Shown: positions 6,397 to 12,869 of the stretch, in pieces | Numbering within the stretch: position 1 is the first letter of the stretch | Layout of the letters: every line of letters begins with the position of its first letter | Assembly (NCBI GenBank): GCA_041648665.1 | Contig: JBAZOP010000024.1 | Location: 1-38,614, forward strand | From: a bacterium | GTDB lineage: Bacteria; UBA10199; 2-02-FULL-44-16; JAAZCA01 | Length of the DNA stretch: 38,614 nucleotides | Direction of reading: 5' to 3' | The notes under the pieces: model-generated | What the model was told of the DNA's origin: nothing | Seen by the model: only the letters and a program-made list of their open reading frames with translations | Database searches by the model: none | Translations under genes and position numbers: made by a program

Positions 6397-7013
6397 GCAA
6401 GGCACAGACGCACCCAACGACGCTGGCAGGACCACAGAAGATCGCGATCACGCTTCGGGGTAGGCCCGGAAGTCTGCTCGTGGTCCACGCCTTCGCGGAG
6501 AAGGCCAAGAAAGAGATCCGCGACAAGCAACAGAAGAAAGCGAAGCAGGCCAAGGAGGAGCGCCGGCCCGCCGAGGAATGCGAGGCCGCGAAGTACATCG
6601 ACACGCAGGGGCGGGAGTGCATCCCGATCACGGCGATCAAGAAGTCGCTGATCAGCGCAGCGACCGCGTTCGACGACCTGACCAAGGTTGCCTTGCGGCA
6701 GGCGATCTTCGTGGCGGTTGCAGACGACCCCGCCGCGGCGCTCGTGCCCGTCGAGAAGCACGACGGTTCGCCCGCGGTTGGGACGATGCGCGAGGATGCC
6801 GTCACCATCGGCATGAACACGCGGGGGCTCGCATACCGACCCGAGTACCCCGAATGGCAGCTTCGCGTTGTGGTCGAGTACAACCCGCGGTTGGTCAGCG
6901 AGGAGCAGCTGCTTGCGCTCGTGGATCACGCGGGCTGGGGTGTTGGCCTGTGCGAGGGAAGACCGGAGCGTTCGAGTGCTCTGGGTTGGGGGCGATTTGA
7001 ACGTGTTGCCTGA
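6393..7013 (+). CDS. Conserved phage protein with Gly-rich C-terminal motif, possibly RAMP/Cas7-like fold
   Basis: 206 residues from an ATG overlapping the upstream 25-codon frame. A basic coiled region (residues 33-65, many Lys/Glu/Gln) is followed by IPITAIKKSLISAA, then MREDAVTIG, YRPEYPEWQL and VVEYNPRLVSEEQLLALVDHAG, ending in GWGVGLCEGRPERS and GWGRF. This C-terminal pattern (AG.GVG..RPE...G.GRF) recurs in a phage protein family I have seen without assigned function. The glycine-rich loop recalls RAMP-type RNA-binding folds, but that is inference. It is followed directly by the GGNNN pentamer array. Confidence 0.75.
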   Translation: MSKAQTHPTTLAGPQKIAITLRGRPGSLLVVHAFAEKAKKEIRDKQQKKAKQAKEERRPAEECEAAKYIDTQGRECIPITAIKKSLISAATAFDDLTKVALRQAIFVAVADDPAAALVPVEKHDGSPAVGTMREDAVTIGMNTRGLAYRPEYPEWQLRVVVEYNPRLVSEEQLLALVDHAGWGVGLCEGRPERSSALGWGRFERVA

Positions 7014-7016
7014 CAT

Positions 7017-7430
7017 GGCAGGAGAGGCACTCCCGGGCCTGGCCTGGTTCGGTCGGGCACGGCGTGGACTGGCGCGGCTAGGATTGGCAGGACCGGCCTG
7101 GTTTTGCGTGGCACGGACAGGCCGGGTAGGGCGCGGCAGGATTGGCGGGACGTGGCTCGCAGGGGCGCAGCACAGCATGGTGAGGCCGGGCTGGGCTGGG
7201 GCTGGCAGGCAGGGCAAAGCAGGGTTTGTTCCGGCGCGGCAAGGCTCGGTACGGATTTGCAGGCCGGGCGAGGCATACCGCACAGCGGTGGGGCATGCTC
7301 CGGAGCGGTCAGGCAAGGCAGGAATGGCACGGCAAGGCCCAGTGAGGACTGGTGCGGACGGGCGGGGCAGGAGAGGCGCGGCTGAGTCGGGTCGGGAATG
7401 GCCGTGTGCAACACGGCTTGGCAGGAATGG
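7017..7430 (+). repeat. Degenerate GGNNN pentanucleotide array
   Basis: About 410 bp between two genes is built of pentamers starting with GG, most often GGCNN. From 7021 to 7085 thirteen consecutive pentamers keep perfect phase and only one (TCCCG) lacks GG. Phase then shifts by one at four-base GGCA units (7086-7089, 7135-7138 and later copies) and resumes. The strand is strongly G-rich. Frames through it are open because the pattern rarely creates stops. Their products show a matching five-residue G-x-A-x-x periodicity, so I treat the region as non-coding. Confidence 0.8.
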
Positions 7431-7443
7431 ATAGGAGGGTAGC

Positions 7444-8403
7444 GTGACCTGGAGCAAGATGTCGGACGATTGGCCGGACCACCCCAAGGTCCTGATGTGC
7501 TCGGACCCCGCCGTGGCGCTCTGGCTCCGGTCCATCGCGTACGCCAACCGGCACCTGACAGACGGGTTTGTGCCCGAGTCAATGCTGCCCAAGCTGTCAT
7601 CTCACCGACACGTTCGGAGCATTGTCAGGGAGCTTGTCGAGTGCATTCCACCGACATACTCGCGGGGTCTGTGGGAGCCGGTCGAGGGCGGGTGGATGAT
7701 CCATGGCTTCCTCGATTACTCCCCGTCAAGACAAGAGGTTATGGCCCGGCGCGCAGCGGACGCAGAACGCCAGTCACGGCATCGGTCACAGTGTGAGTCA
7801 CGGCCAGTGTCACAGCGTGACAACACGCGTGAGTCACACAGTGACAAACGCATGTGTCACACCCCTCCCGTCCCGACCCGGCCCCATACAGATCCAGAGA
7901 TCCCCCCTACCCCCCTTGCTTCGCAAGAGGGGAACGCAGACGGATCGCGCAAGCGCTCACGGACCGGACCCCGGACCATCCGGACCCTGCTGCCCCGGGA
8001 GTGGACCCCGACGCTGGAGCACTTCGAGCAGGCCAAGACAGAGGGAGGCCGGAACGCCGGTTGGGTGCAGGACCAGGCGGAACGGATGCGAGACTACGCC
8101 GCGGGCAAGGGCTGGCGCATGGCCGACTGGGACGCCACGTTCCGGAACTGGATCCGCAAGGCCCTGGATTCGAGGCCGTCGCTTGTCGCCTCCGCAGAAC
8201 CCGACCCATCCCTCGAAGCCGCCCGCCGCATTGCGCAGACCAACGCCCTGACCCGGGACCGCATCCGGCACGTTCCGAGGCCGGTGCACGTCGAACGGGA
8301 GGCGCCCGTGTCGGAGCAGCCAACAGACCTCACGCCCGCTGAGCAAGCAGAACAGGCCCGGGCAGCGCGCGCGCTCGTGGCCGGGATTGGGAGGGCGATA
8401 TGA
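7444..8403 (+). CDS. Replication initiator / replisome-organizer-like protein
   Basis: 319 residues from GTG with AGGAGG upstream. The N-terminal 95 residues (WSKMSDDWPDHPKV, LRSIAYANRHLTDGFVP, ending WMIHGFLDY) match the winged-helix domain of many phage replication proteins. A low-complexity Ser/Arg/His linker (about 105-175) is encoded by 12-bp repeats. The C-terminal region (WTPTLEHFEQA..., then MRDYAAGKGWRMADWDATF, RNWIRKA at about 187-240) matches the DnaT-like/primosomal tail. Architecture is analogous to lambda O: initiator domain, origin in the middle of the gene, helicase-loader contact at the C-terminus. No helicase gene is present, so a host helicase is presumably recruited. Confidence 0.8.
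   Translation: MTWSKMSDDWPDHPKVLMCSDPAVALWLRSIAYANRHLTDGFVPESMLPKLSSHRHVRSIVRELVECIPPTYSRGLWEPVEGGWMIHGFLDYSPSRQEVMARRAADAERQSRHRSQCESRPVSQRDNTRESHSDKRMCHTPPVPTRPHTDPEIPPTPLASQEGNADGSRKRSRTGPRTIRTLLPREWTPTLEHFEQAKTEGGRNAGWVQDQAERMRDYAAGKGWRMADWDATFRNWIRKALDSRPSLVASAEPDPSLEAARRIAQTNALTRDRIRHVPRPVHVEREAPVSEQPTDLTPAEQAEQARAARALVAGIGRAI
7773..7867 (+). repeat. 12-bp iterons, candidate replication origin
   Basis: GTCAC starts at 7773, 7785, 7797 and 7809, exactly 12 bp apart, then again at 7833 and 7856. The consensus unit is close to GTCACAGNGTGA. Units 5 and 7 are degenerate, and inverted copies (GTGAC at 7817 and 7841) make several dyads. The array lies inside the initiator-like gene, just as the lambda origin iterons lie within gene O. 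It encodes a four-residue periodic Ser-rich linker. Confidence 0.75.
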
Positions 8404-8546
8404 TTCCGATGCCCATCTTCGACATGGACGGGATGCGGCGTGTCACCGTTCGAAGCGGGGAGATCGAATACTTCCGAATCTTGCCCAACGGCCGATGGTT
8501 CATCCGCGCCTATCACTTCGTGAACATGCACTGGGGCGAGTCATGA
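8400..8546 (+). CDS. Small unknown protein (48 aa)
   Basis: ATG overlaps the initiator stop (ATGA) and the stop overlaps the next start (ATGA). Forty-eight residues, beta-like and aromatic (IEYFRILPNGRWFIRAYHF). Third-position G/C and coupling on both sides support it. No function recognised. Confidence 0.7.
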   Translation: MIPMPIFDMDGMRRVTVRSGEIEYFRILPNGRWFIRAYHFVNMHWGES

Positions 8547-8791
8547 GTTACTGCCGATTCTCCGAACGCAGCAGCGTCTACGTGTACCACGACATCAACG
8601 GCATGCTCCGGTGCTGCTCGTGCTCCCTGCACGGCCCGGAGTTCTACGACACGCGCACGGGCATTCTCGAACACCTGCAAGAGCACATCGACAAGGGCGG
8701 CCGGGTTCCGTCCGATGTCATCGGTGCGCTGCGGGAAGAGATCCGGTTGTTCGGGGACTCGACTTTCGGCGCGGAAGGAAACCAGCGATGA
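8543..8791 (+). CDS. Phage protein of the MSYCRF...YVY family, unknown function
   Basis: 82 residues, ATGA coupling at both ends. The opening MSYCRFSERSSVYVY, the CCSCSL cluster (about 25-30) and the LEHLQEHIDKGGRVP segment resemble a small protein seen in many phages, especially of actinobacteria. The Cys cluster plus His residues suggests a metal site. Function unknown. Confidence 0.75.
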   Translation: MSYCRFSERSSVYVYHDINGMLRCCSCSLHGPEFYDTRTGILEHLQEHIDKGGRVPSDVIGALREEIRLFGDSTFGAEGNQR

Positions 8792-9033
8792 CCCACGACC
8801 GCCGCGCCTACCAGCGCGCCGTGCACATCGCCCTGTCCTGCGTTCCCCTGCCCGAGGCCGCTGCAGACGAGGTGGCACGGGCACAGGGACTGCTGATGCG
8901 CAACACCGGCTACGACCTCGACGATGCCCGGGAGGCACTGCTGCGGGCCGCGACGCTGATACCGGCGAAGTGGTCGGACGCGATGATGGCCGAGGTGATT
9001 GTTGAACACGAACACAGGAGACTGAACCAATGA
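8788..9033 (+). CDS. Small helical protein, unknown
   Basis: 81 residues starting inside the preceding stop (ATGA). Predicted all-helical: RRAYQRAVHIALSCVP, then AADEVARAQGLLMR, then DDAREALLRAA. No motif recognised. Its stop overlaps the start of the RyR gene, so the two are translated together. Confidence 0.7.
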   Translation: MTHDRRAYQRAVHIALSCVPLPEAAADEVARAQGLLMRNTGYDLDDAREALLRAATLIPAKWSDAMMAEVIVEHEHRRLNQ

Positions 9034-9401
9034 ACGACACAACGATTGAAGCATGTGCAAGAGCGGCTCACGAAGCGAACAGGGCATGGTGCCTTGCCCA
9101 TGGCGACACGTCACAACCCCCGTGGGAGCAAGCGCCGGATTGGCAGAAGTCCAGCGCCATGAACGGCGTGCAGGGCGTTCTGAACGGCAACACGCCTGAA
9201 CAGTCGCACGAGTCGTGGCTTGCAGAGAAGGCCGCAGCTGGGTGGAAGCACGGGCCGACGAAGGACCCGGACAAGAAAGAACACCCGTGCTTCGTGTCGT
9301 ATGCTGAGCTTCCCCCCGAACAGCGAGCGAAGGATCATATTTTTGTGACCGTGGTTCGGGCGATGGTGGATGCGTTCTTTCCTAAGAAGGCGCATGGGTG
9401 A
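9030..9401 (+). CDS. RyR-domain protein
   Basis: 123 residues; ATGA overlap with the preceding gene. It is essentially one RyR repeat: HEANRAWCLAHGD (14-26), PPWEQAPDWQKSSAMNGV (30-47), TPEQSHESWL...AGWKHGP (55-76), KEHPCFVSYAELPPEQRAKD (83-102) and a C-terminal VVRAMVDAF. In ryanodine receptors the repeat is a regulatory module; single-domain versions occur in phages and bacteria with no settled function. A nucleotide-sensing role has been suggested for prokaryotic versions but cannot be judged here. Confidence 0.88.
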   Translation: MNDTTIEACARAAHEANRAWCLAHGDTSQPPWEQAPDWQKSSAMNGVQGVLNGNTPEQSHESWLAEKAAAGWKHGPTKDPDKKEHPCFVSYAELPPEQRAKDHIFVTVVRAMVDAFFPKKAHG

Positions 9402-9426
9402 TTGTCGAGCAAGGGAGGAAAGCGGG

Positions 9427-9699
9427 ATGAGAAATCCAGACGGAAAGGATCCTATGGTTCCTTGGATCGTTGTGCACTACGTAGATCTGATGTTCCCACT
9501 GTGGAAAGACGATGCATTATTCCTTCACTCCGATTTGTGGGTTGGGCAGCACGAATACGGCGGAAGGTGGCGATTCACCGTCGAACTGAAGCGCAGGGGC
9601 AAGCGCCGCACGTTCTCTGGTTGGAGAGACAGCAGATTTCAGGCCATGAGGGCAGCGGAGCAAAGGGCGCGGGAGTGGGAGGCTCGTTTCTTCTCATGA
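9427..9699 (+). CDS. Unknown protein (90 aa)
   Basis: Starts at ATG 9427 behind GGGAGG; an in-frame ATG at 9394 is less well placed. Residues 9-22 are aromatic (VPWIVVHYVDLMFP) and the second half is basic (KRRGKRRTF, RAAEQRAREW). Codon use is less G/C-biased at third positions near the start than in neighbours, a possible sign of recent acquisition. Function unknown. Confidence 0.65.
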   Translation: MRNPDGKDPMVPWIVVHYVDLMFPLWKDDALFLHSDLWVGQHEYGGRWRFTVELKRRGKRRTFSGWRDSRFQAMRAAEQRAREWEARFFS

Positions 9700-10037
9700 A
9701 AGCAACGGTGCAGTTCGATGTGGATGACGATCCGAGCGGGTGGCACGCAGACGACCTGGCCCGAGCCGTGGAGAAGGCAGTCAACAGAGTCGGAGTTCTC
9801 ACCCTTGGCCCCGTGCGGGTAAGCATTGAGGCGGAGCCGGAGAGCGGCACGGCGCTGCGCACACAGGCGGACTGGATGGATGCCCGGGAAGACGTGCTCA
9901 AGTCCGCGCACCTCGAATACATCGAAGCCGAGGAAGAAAAGTTGGTGCGTGTTGCGAAGGCAATGGGTCTCATTGGCGACACCTCCAAGCCCCGCTGGTG
10001 GGACGGCACGGGCGAGGAGGGGGGAGGGAGACGATGA
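9696..10037 (+). CDS. Unknown acidic protein (113 aa)
   Basis: ATGA coupling to the previous gene. Predicted beta strand start (ATVQFDVDDDP), then a helix (DDLARAVEKAVNRVG), strands (TLGPVRVSIEAEP) and a long acidic helix (ALRTQADWMDAREDVLKSA...EAEEEKLVRVA). The beginning resembles small alpha/beta phage proteins of unknown role. No catalytic motif visible. Confidence 0.65.
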   Translation: MKATVQFDVDDDPSGWHADDLARAVEKAVNRVGVLTLGPVRVSIEAEPESGTALRTQADWMDAREDVLKSAHLEYIEAEEEKLVRVAKAMGLIGDTSKPRWWDGTGEEGGGRR

Positions 10038-10318
10038 GCAACAGGTCCCTGCCCCTGCCGTTGCGCCCAGACCTGCGTGCGTTCTTCGAGGAGACGGCTG
10101 CCCACTACCCGGCGACGACCGAGGAGCAGTGGTATTACGTGGTACGGCCGCGAAAGAGGCAGAGTCGGGTTGAAGTCGCAGCAGACTTGCGCGATGGGGT
10201 GCGCGACTTGGCGAAGAATGTAGGCCGGTGTTTCACCGATGGGGCTCTTGTGTGGTGGCCGAAGGAGCGTGGGCCCAAGGGCGAGCCAGAGATCTGGATC
10301 CGTTGGAGGCGCCGCTGA
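10034..10318 (+). CDS. Unknown basic protein (94 aa)
   Basis: ATGA overlap upstream. Its final base is also the first base of the next ATG (TGATG). Tryptophan-rich C-terminus (ALVWWPKERG, EIWIRWRRR). No recognised domain. Context just upstream of the packaging genes does not define a function. Confidence 0.6.
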   Translation: MSNRSLPLPLRPDLRAFFEETAAHYPATTEEQWYYVVRPRKRQSRVEVAADLRDGVRDLAKNVGRCFTDGALVWWPKERGPKGEPEIWIRWRRR

Positions 10319-10812
10319 TGCCCCGCACCTGCACCATCTGCGCGCACCCGAAGCGGGGCGACATCGATGCGGCGATGCTCGCGGGTACATCGTTGCGGGA
10401 CATCGCGGGACAGTACGGAACGAGCAAGAGCAACCTCGATCGCCACCGCGATCACATCCCCGCTGCCCTGACCAAGGCCAAGGCTGCAGCCGAGGTTGCC
10501 GCCGCCGACACGCTGCTCGCTCAGGTGATCAAGCACCGGGACGACGCGGCATGGTTCGTGGAGCAGGCCCGCGAGATTGTTGAGGAGGCGCGCGAGGCCA
10601 AGAACACGATCGCGGCCATCGAGGCAATCAAGTCGGTGGCGCCGCACCTACGTGAAGCCAAGGGCGCCCTTGAGCTGCTCGGTCGCGTGACGGGCGAGCT
10701 CCAGGACAAGGCTGCGATCCAGATCGACGCCCGCAGCGTGACCCTGATGTCCGACCGCGAGCTTCTGGAACTGGTCGAGGCCGAGGCGCGCAAACAACTG
10801 GGGCGGGCATGA
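10318..10812 (+). CDS. HTH DNA-binding protein, candidate small terminase subunit
   Basis: 164 residues. The N-terminus has a CTICAHPKRGDID motif (Cys5, Cys8, His10) followed by a helix-turn-helix (LRDIAGQYGTSKSNLDRHRDH, about 26-46), then long Ala/Glu-rich helices (48-150) that could oligomerise. This layout fits phage proteins that precede the large terminase and are annotated as small terminase or DNA-binding proteins. Small terminases are ring-forming HTH proteins that recognise the packaging site. Only a GNAT gene and a short gene separate it from terL. Assignment by context is reasonable but not proven. Confidence 0.6.
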   Translation: MPRTCTICAHPKRGDIDAAMLAGTSLRDIAGQYGTSKSNLDRHRDHIPAALTKAKAAAEVAAADTLLAQVIKHRDDAAWFVEQAREIVEEAREAKNTIAAIEAIKSVAPHLREAKGALELLGRVTGELQDKAAIQIDARSVTLMSDRELLELVEAEARKQLGRA

Positions 10813-11243
10813 TCATCCGCCCCGCCGCCCCCGATGACCTCGCGTGGATCTACTCCACGTGGCTCGGTACGGCTACCAGCGACGGGTACCTGGAGCACAC
10901 GACAGACAGGCGCGTACGCGAGTGCCCCAGGGCCGAATTCTTCCCGCGTTGGCGCGCGCTCGCGGGGCGCCTGCTGTCACGGTCGCGCGTCGCCATTGCC
11001 ACGCACGAGGCAGACCCCACGGTCATCTGCGGCTGGCTCTGCTGGACGCCGGGTAGCCCGCCGTGGGTCCACTACGTCCACGTCCGCAGGCGCATGCGCA
11101 GGCATGGGGTGGCCCGCGCGCTGCTGGAGGCGGCCAAGATCGATCGGTCCGCGCGCGCACTGTACTCGCACCGGACGGACTACTCGGACGCAATCGTTCC
11201 TGACGCATGGTCGTATCGGCCATGGCTGCTGATTGGAGTGTAA
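10809..11243 (+). CDS. GNAT-family N-acetyltransferase
   Basis: 144 residues, ATGA overlap with the preceding gene. The N-terminus IIRPAAPDDLAWIYSTWL is typical of this family. The acetyl-CoA site lies at WVHYVHVRRRMRRHGVARAL (86-105), with the R-x-x-G-x-A-type loop at 97-102. Similar acetyltransferases occur in the terminase-portal region of short-tailed and other phages; the substrate is unknown (host or virion protein, or a small molecule). Confidence 0.75.
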   Translation: MIIRPAAPDDLAWIYSTWLGTATSDGYLEHTTDRRVRECPRAEFFPRWRALAGRLLSRSRVAIATHEADPTVICGWLCWTPGSPPWVHYVHVRRRMRRHGVARALLEAAKIDRSARALYSHRTDYSDAIVPDAWSYRPWLLIGV

Positions 11244-11247
11244 GGCA

Positions 11248-11499
11248 ATGCTCACCAAGCTCGATACCGCGAAACTCTGTACCCCTATCCAACTCGGTAG
11301 ACGATTCACGCAGCCCGCAACCGATCTCATGGATCCATCCGCGGTCAAGGAAGGCTCGGCAGGCGCATGTGCCGTCAAGGAACTGTCCTACGATGACAAG
11401 CGTCGCATGGTGCTCGCGGTCGGCCCGGACGGGCGCCCGCACCTGATTCCCATCTCGAACGTGGCAGAGATGGTGCCGCACGAGGACGCCCCCGCGTGA
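11248..11499 (+). CDS. Small protein preceding the large terminase
   Basis: 83 residues from ATG 11248; AAGG just upstream is a weak binding site. The C-terminal half (DDKRRMVLAVGPDGRPHLIPISNVAEM) looks like a small beta-rich domain. Its stop overlaps the terL GTG start, so it is coupled to packaging. I do not recognise the family. Confidence 0.65.
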   Translation: MLTKLDTAKLCTPIQLGRRFTQPATDLMDPSAVKEGSAGACAVKELSYDDKRRMVLAVGPDGRPHLIPISNVAEMVPHEDAPA

Positions 11500-12869
11500 C
11501 CAATCCGCTTCCGCTCGCGCTGTCGGAGTTGCGCCGCAGGGGGCGTTGGGCGTTCCCTTGGCGCGGCACGATGTACCCGGCGCAGCTCGCAATCCTGGAT
11601 GACACCGCCAAGCGCAAGGTCTTCCTGGGCGCGGGCAGGTGTGGCAAGACGTTCGTGAGCAACGCGGGCCTGCTGGAAGCGGCGACCAAGCACCCGGGCG
11701 GTACTGCGCTGTATCTGTCGCTGACGGGCAAGCAGTGCCGCGCGAACCTGTGGCCCAGTCTGCTGGAGTACAACTCACGGTACACGCTCGGGATGACCAT
11801 GCCCGCGAGCGTGATGACCGCCGAGTGCCCGAACGGAAGCAGGATCGAGATAAGCGGCGCCGACGCAGAGAACGCGGTCGAGCGCCTACGTGGCCGTCCG
11901 TTCTCGCGGGTCATCATCGACGAACCGGGTTCGTTCGACCCGGGGCGGCTCGCGTATCTCGTGCAGGAGGTGCTAGGGCCGCGCCTGCGTGACTACGAGG
12001 GCGACCTGTGGTTCGCGGGCACGCCCAGTGCCATCCTGGCCGGCGAGTTCTACGAGGCGTGCGAGGGCGCGCGTGCGTGGGCCGGGCACATCTACCGCGC
12101 CACGATGCGGGACAATCCCTACTTCGCTGGAAGGGCTGAGCGACTGCTCGCTGAAGCGATGGCAGAGTACGGCTGGACGAAAGACACTCCCGCCTACCTG
12201 CGAGAGTATGAAGGCGTGTGGGCGCGCGACACGAGCGCGATGGTGTTCGACCTCGACCCGGCCCGCAACTTCGTGGACGCTCCCCCGCCCGGGCTGCGCC
12301 ACGTCATCAGCGTTGACCTCGGCACCAGCACCACGCGCGAGACTACGGCCTTCGTTGTCACGGGCTACATCGTCGGCGGCATGGCATATCCCGTCTACGC
12401 TCGCAAGCACGCGGGGCTCACACCAAGCGACATCGGCGTCGAGCTCGCGCGCCTGGTCGCCAAGCACGCGCCGCTTGCCATCGTGATGGACCACGGCGGC
12501 TTGGGCGGCGGGTACATCAAAGAGATTCAGCAGCGCTTCGGCCTGCCCGTGCAGCCTGTGCAGAAGCAGGACAAGCTCGGGTACGTGCAGCTACTGGCCG
12601 GCGACCTTCGCACGGGCAAGGTAGCGATCGTGCGGCCCGAGTGTGCGGATCTGATCGCGGAGCTGAACGTGCTGCAGTGGAACGAGAAGCGCGACGGATT
12701 CGACGCGCGGTTCGCGGACCACGCCACCGATGCACTGATCTACGGGTGGCGCGAGTGCCGCCAATACCTGCGTGCGCCCGCGGTGAAGCTCGATACCAGG
12801 ACAGAAGAGCAAATCATGATGGATCGGGAGGACCATATCGCGTCCGTCCCGTGGTGGAAACGGAGATGA
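11496..12869 (+). CDS. terL: Large terminase subunit (ATPase/nuclease)
   Basis: 457 residues from GTG overlapping the previous stop. The packaging ATPase has Walker A GAGRCGKT (45-52) and Walker B RVIIDEPG (138-145, Asp142/Glu143), then the FAGTPS coupling motif (172-177). The RNase H-like nuclease domain shows its acidic residues at Asp273 (VISVDLGTS), Asp331 (IVMDHGG) and Asp411 (DHATDALIYG). The motor docks on the portal, encoded immediately downstream with an ATGA overlap, pumps DNA into the prohead and cuts the concatemer. Confidence 0.93.
   Translation: MTNPLPLALSELRRRGRWAFPWRGTMYPAQLAILDDTAKRKVFLGAGRCGKTFVSNAGLLEAATKHPGGTALYLSLTGKQCRANLWPSLLEYNSRYTLGMTMPASVMTAECPNGSRIEISGADAENAVERLRGRPFSRVIIDEPGSFDPGRLAYLVQEVLGPRLRDYEGDLWFAGTPSAILAGEFYEACEGARAWAGHIYRATMRDNPYFAGRAERLLAEAMAEYGWTKDTPAYLREYEGVWARDTSAMVFDLDPARNFVDAPPPGLRHVISVDLGTSTTRETTAFVVTGYIVGGMAYPVYARKHAGLTPSDIGVELARLVAKHAPLAIVMDHGGLGGGYIKEIQQRFGLPVQPVQKQDKLGYVQLLAGDLRTGKVAIVRPECADLIAELNVLQWNEKRDGFDARFADHATDALIYGWRECRQYLRAPAVKLDTRTEEQIMMDREDHIASVPWWKRR

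Noticed and set aside
7015..7434. Open frame of 139 codons through the GGNNN array, plus open frames on the minus strand
   Set aside because: All frames stay open because GGNNN rarely makes stops. The product shows the five-residue periodicity forced by the DNA repeat, and the ATG has no convincing ribosome site.
7773..7867. CRISPR-like array
   Set aside because: Units are 12 bp, contiguous and without spacers; they suit iterons, not CRISPR.
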